Shown here: positions 61,095 to 64,000 of the stretch, piece by piece
Position numbering within the stretch: the stretch's first letter is position 1
Layout: every line of letters starts with the position of its first letter
From: Clostridiales bacterium
GTDB lineage: Bacteria; Bacillota; Clostridia; Christensenellales; Aristaeellaceae
Length of the DNA stretch: 64,000 nucleotides
NCBI GenBank assembly: GCA_015056365.1
Contig: SVGM01000013.1
Coordinates: 1 to 64,000, forward strand
Reading direction: 5' to 3'
Made by a program: the position numbers and the translations under genes
The notes under the pieces: model-generated
What the model was told of the DNA's origin: nothing
What the model saw: the letters and a program-made list of their open reading frames with translations, nothing else
Databases searched by the model: none

Positions 61095-61246
61095 TGGTAT
61101 TTATTGGAGATTGGGCCAAATAGGCCGATTTCGGAGAAATGCTGTGAAAAACACTCGGGAATTTGGGCAAATATGCTGTAAACAAAGGCTTCGAAACGGG
61201 GTTGATCGTGAGGAGCGGTCTGTTGTTGGGGTGGTGAATAGGTATC

Positions 61247-61283
61247 AAAAGCGCGCCTGCACATTGCATGCAGGCGCGCTTTT
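61247..61283. terminator. terminator after the phosphoesterase gene
   Basis: AAAAGCGCGCCTGCA and TGCAGGCGCGCTTTT, a perfect stem 12 bases after the phosphoesterase stop on the minus strand. The 150 bases to its left (61095-61246) show no gene. Confidence 0.9.
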
Positions 61284-61295
61284 CATGCTATCCAA

Positions 61296-62246
61296 TCAAT
61301 TTGAACGGTTTTGTTCCTCCCACAGGCGGTAGGCTTCCTCCCAGGTGGTAAGAGCAAATGGGCGGCGATGATCACCGATGCTGTTGGCATACGCCTCCGC
61401 GAAGCGAAGGAAGAAAACCACGCGCTCTCTGCATATAATGGTTTCTTCCATGATCAGCTTACACCATACGGGTGCCTGCCGGTATAGGCTGCTGGCGCGA
61501 ATTGACCTGACAAGCGCCTCCCGGTCTATGGGGACTCTTCGTTCAAGGATCGTACACCCTCCCGTTGCGGAGACTTCCAAAACGGTGTAGGGAATACCTT
61601 CTGTGACGCAGTCCAGCCCAAGGCCGCAGGAACCCGGATTGATCAGCAGCCTGCTTCCGTCTGCAGTGCGAAAGCTCCACTGGATGTGAGTATGCCCAAA
61701 GATGTATACACCAGCAGGCAACACATTCACATGCTGCTGAAAATCCGGGTCGTTATCCAGCGTTTCTTTCACGTCCTGCTGCAGCCTTTCCAGCGTTACC
61801 GTCTGGTTACCATATCGCCGCACGATCTCAGGAGAGCACCAGTCCTTAAACTCGCACCCGTCAATGAAGTCGCTGGAGTAGTGAGCTATGTGAAAGTCTA
61901 CGTTTTCACAGGTAAAGTCGAGCCGATGCGGAAGTGAGAGAAGATAGTCCAGATTGTCCTGTGCCAGATGCCGGTAGCACCAATACGTCGCCTGCATTTG
62001 ACCGTCTGTCCAAGCTGCCGGATCTTGCCCTACCAGTTTTTCCAGATGGCGTTCTTCGTTCCCACGAATGAGCCGTTTGTTGGGGATACTTCGAATCACG
62101 GACAGACACTCATCTGGGAATGGATTGCTGATGCAGTAGTCGCCGACAAAAAGGAACTGATCGACCTGCTGCGCCTTGGCGTCTTGAAGGACAGCACGCA
62201 GGGCGTTCAGGTTCCCATGTACATCTGAGATGATCGCAAATCGCAT
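61296..62246 (-). CDS. metallophosphoesterase (calcineurin-like)
   Basis: 316 residues. Metal ligands in FAIISDVHGNLNALRAV, VGDYCIS, IRGNEERHL, IAHYSSDF and FGHTH, followed by LLINPGSCGLGLD. The core resembles YfcE/MJ0936-type phosphodiesterases; an extra C-terminal helical part of about 70 residues follows. Substrate unknown. ATG at 62246 follows AAAGGAAAG. Cotranscribed behind the methyltransferase gene (39-bp gap). Confidence 0.88.
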   Translation of the reverse strand: MRFAIISDVHGNLNALRAVLQDAKAQQVDQFLFVGDYCISNPFPDECLSVIRSIPNKRLIRGNEERHLEKLVGQDPAAWTDGQMQATYWCYRHLAQDNLDYLLSLPHRLDFTCENVDFHIAHYSSDFIDGCEFKDWCSPEIVRRYGNQTVTLERLQQDVKETLDNDPDFQQHVNVLPAGVYIFGHTHIQWSFRTADGSRLLINPGSCGLGLDCVTEGIPYTVLEVSATGGCTILERRVPIDREALVRSIRASSLYRQAPVWCKLIMEETIICRERVVFFLRFAEAYANSIGDHRRPFALTTWEEAYRLWEEQNRSN

Positions 62247-62285
62247 GTGCATCTTTCCTTTCATTCGTGAAGCATTTGAAGAGGA

Positions 62286-63053
62286 TCAAGCCAGCGGCTT
62301 TTTTACGGTGATCAGATATCGTACCTGCTTCTGCTGGTATTCCTCAAAGGGTACGGTCGCACATTCCGTCTGGGAAAGAAGCATTTCGTACCAGCTGTCA
62401 AGCCCTTCCGTGGCAAATGCAGCCTGATGAGTCAAGGCCGCCTGCCGCTTTCGCTTGAGCAGGTCGTATGTCTGAGGGGTGATGTTGAACACCTGGCAGG
62501 GCAGGTCGTTGTGCCTAAGTGCCTTTGCAATCACAGAATCGTTCCATGTGGGCGTTCTGGGTATGACGTCACCTTCCTGATACCCTGCGAAGAAAACGCC
62601 GCCGGGCTTCAGCCAGCGCTTGATCTGACAGAGCAGATGCGTCATGTCTGGCGCGAAATATAAGGTATCCATTGCGGTGATCACGTCAAAAGCATCGTTT
62701 GGGTAATCTTTCTCGCCGATTACGCCCACCTGAAAATCAGATTGCACGGGAAAGAGAGACCGTGCCGTTTCAATGGCGTTTTGGGAATAGTCAAGGCCGT
62801 GGATGAAGGCGCCGGTTTGCTTTTGAAGATAGCCAAGCATTTTGCCATTTCCGCAGCCCACGTCCAGGATGTGAATATTCTTCCCCTTGGGAATCAACGG
62901 TAGGATTTGGTCGATCTGCCACAGATCGCTGAAACCGTCCTGGGAAAAATCTTCGCCGAATGCATCACGGCAAAAGGATTGAAATGCCTTGGATGAAGCG
63001 GCCATTCGGTAGAATGCTTCATAGGCTGTGTAGAAAAGCAGGTCGGTGTTCAT
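62286..63053 (-). CDS. class I SAM-dependent methyltransferase
   Basis: 255 residues. Motif I is ILDVGCGNGKMLGYL, the acidic motif II is IHGLDYS, and FDVITAMDTLYFAPDM with WLKPGGVFFAGY follow. An N-terminal helical region (YEAFYRMAASSKAFQSFCRDAFG) resembles small-molecule methyltransferases. Substrate unknown. GGAGG before the ATG. First gene of a two-gene operon with the phosphoesterase. Confidence 0.88.
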   Translation of the reverse strand: MNTDLLFYTAYEAFYRMAASSKAFQSFCRDAFGEDFSQDGFSDLWQIDQILPLIPKGKNIHILDVGCGNGKMLGYLQKQTGAFIHGLDYSQNAIETARSLFPVQSDFQVGVIGEKDYPNDAFDVITAMDTLYFAPDMTHLLCQIKRWLKPGGVFFAGYQEGDVIPRTPTWNDSVIAKALRHNDLPCQVFNITPQTYDLLKRKRQAALTHQAAFATEGLDSWYEMLLSQTECATVPFEEYQQKQVRYLITVKKPLA

Positions 63054-63105
63054 AGGGCCTCCTGTGCAAGAACCATCAGTATTTCGTAAAAGGTACGCTT
63101 ACCTC

Positions 63106-63134
63106 AGCATATCATGGCGCGTTTCTTTCGTCAA
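63106..63134 (-). promoter_or_regulatory. promoter of the methyltransferase-phosphoesterase operon
   Basis: TTGACG, 17-base spacer, TATGCT on the minus strand, 52 bases before the ATG. Confidence 0.75.
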
Positions 63135-63173
63135 TTTGGGAAGATAAGCGCTGTTCATCGTTCTCATTCCAGT

Positions 63174-63247
63174 GCTGCTTTGCCTTCCAGCGCCTCCCGC
63201 AATAGTTCGATACCGTGCTTTTCTACTCGGGATACATAGCGGGGCGG
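63174..63247 (-). pseudogene. 3' remnant of a sporulation-type sigma factor gene (sigK/sigE-like C-terminus)
   Basis: The minus strand reads PPRYVSRVEKHGIELLREAL..ALE and a stop, open only from 63247. YVSRVEK with the following amphipathic helix matches the end of region 4.2 of sigma-K and sigma-E (SYVSRIEKRAL..). Nothing upstream in this frame continues the gene: a stop lies at 63248-63250 and the recombinase ends at 63267. So the 5' part of the gene was separated, most simply by insertion of the element that carries the recombinase. Only about 24 codons are present, hence the moderate confidence. Confidence 0.6.
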
Positions 63248-63266
63248 TTATTGTAAACGATGGCCC

Positions 63267-64000
63267 TTAAGAAATTTCCGCTAACTCCCGGAAGCGGAAT
63301 TTGATGATGATCTGTTTGTCCTCGGTCAGTTCCACACGCTCGATGAGGCTCACCAGCAGTTCCCGACTGTTGCAGGCGGAAGCAAGATACTGCTGCACCA
63401 GCTCCCTCGCCCGGTCTTCTGTGGAGATCGGGCTTTCCTTTTGCGCCTCCAGCTGTTTCAGTTTTTCCTCCAATGCGGTGCGATCCATCTTCACCCGCTT
63501 GTAGATGCGCTCAAAGTCGCTGTCGGATAGCAGTCCGCTGAGCCGATCCATGTACATCTTGTCCAGATGGGCAGTCTGGTTCTCGATCTTTCCCTGCAGG
63601 GATTGGATCTCCGCTTCAGTGCTGTCCGCTTTCCGAGCTTCCTCCACCGCTTGGACGGCGATGGGCTGCAGCCTGTCGGGACGAAGGAAAGCTTGGCACA
63701 CTTCCTGCACCTTGGAGATGACTGCTTGCGTTACGGTCTGTTCCTTGATGGAGTGGCAACTGCACACACCGGCTTTGGTGAATCGCTGGTAGGTACGGCA
63801 GACGAAGAACAGCCTTTCTTCCCCGGCAGCATTGGGGCGATTCAGCACCGCCATGGGGTAGCCGCATTCGTGGCAGTGGATCAGCCCCTTCAGCAGGAAA
63901 TCGTAAGTGCGGCTACGGGTGTGCTTGCGGCTGGAAACCAGCATCTGTACCTTCTGAAACGTTTCTTCATCGATCAGCGGCTCATGGGTGTTCTTCACAA
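63267..64000 (-). CDS. large serine recombinase, C-terminal part (5' end beyond the window)
   Basis: Site-specific recombinase of the SpoIVCA/phage integrase type. The 244 residues seen start inside the recombinase domain (KNTHEPLIDEETFQKVQ), then the zinc ribbon (LIHCHECGYPM.., VCRTYQRF..VCSCHSI), a coiled-coil motif (about residues 125-195) used for DNA synapsis control, and a C-terminal strand (LIERVELTEDKQIIIKFRF). The catalytic N-terminal domain with its Ser lies past 64000. The GTG near 63998 is an internal codon. It ends 19 bp from the sigma-factor remnant, as expected for a recombinase gene at the edge of its element. Confidence 0.93.
   Translation of the reverse strand, partial: VKNTHEPLIDEETFQKVQMLVSSRKHTRSRTYDFLLKGLIHCHECGYPMAVLNRPNAAGEERLFFVCRTYQRFTKAGVCSCHSIKEQTVTQAVISKVQEVCQAFLRPDRLQPIAVQAVEEARKADSTEAEIQSLQGKIENQTAHLDKMYMDRLSGLLSDSDFERIYKRVKMDRTALEEKLKQLEAQKESPISTEDRARELVQQYLASACNSRELLVSLIERVELTEDKQIIIKFRFRELAEIS

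Overview
The window looks like a chromosome segment of an endospore-forming, fermentative Firmicute of the class Clostridia with fairly GC-rich DNA. Evidence: a complete spoIIIA operon, an HrcA/CIRCE heat-shock operon, the ireB-ruvX-DUF1292 trio, a sepF-ylmH-divIVA division cluster, pyruvate phosphate dikinase, S21 in the mtaB/HIT neighbourhood, and strong AGGAGG ribosome-binding sites. I cannot name the genus; an uncultured gut or rumen lineage would fit.

Layout. 1-2.3 kb: 5' part of ppdK (minus strand), divergent from lgt. 2.3-5.2 kb: lgt, a serine hydrolase and recX. 5.3-6.3 kb: small minus-strand acetyltransferase/secreted-protein operon. 6.4-11.8 kb: a lipoprotein L,D-transpeptidase fused by overlap to spoIIIAA-AH, behind a sigma-E-like promoter. 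11.8-13.5 kb: DUF1622 protein, hemW and a hemolysin III remnant. 13.7-22.6 kb: CIRCE, hrcA-grpE-dnaK-dnaJ, then the translation/RNA modification genes prmA-rsmE-mtaB-HIT-rpsU. 22.7-30.9 kb: one gene for a 2692-residue surface adhesin with four nearly identical 276-bp repeats and a VPVTG sorting signal. 31-34.8 kb: flavin-type oxidase, SH3b protein, PRC-barrel protein, AI-2E-family transporter. 34.8-39.6 kb: ireB-ruvX-DUF1292-GNAT, aspartokinase, polytopic membrane protein. 39.7-45.7 kb: RsbW-like/sigma-B-like pair, an envelope adaptor-like protein, and the division genes yggS-sepF-ylmH-divIVA. 45.7-47.2 kb: rlmA and four tRNA genes (Lys, Leu, Gly, Gly). 47.2-52 kb: LysM protein, DUF3877-type protein, a stand-alone FakA-like domain, cytoplasmic GH10 xylanase, isochorismatase-like hydrolase, acyltransferase. 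52.1-58.2 kb: Wzz/tyrosine-kinase-like protein, a peptidoglycan-binding protein, an orphan, a pseudouridine synthase, a HAD hydrolase, a pentapeptide protein. 58.2-60.6 kb: infC-rpmI-rplT with a leader, then recO. 60.5-63.1 kb: minus-strand membrane protein, phosphoesterase and methyltransferase. 63.2-64 kb: the 3' end of a large serine recombinase ending 19 bp from a short coding remnant that matches the C-terminus of sporulation sigma factors.

The genes mostly serve core functions (proteostasis, translation, division, sporulation). The accessory signals that deserve attention are the recombinase/sigma-factor junction at the right edge (a possible skin-like element end), the giant adhesin with recent internal duplication, the L,D-transpeptidase linked to the SpoIIIA channel operon, and the envelope cluster around 52-56 kb.
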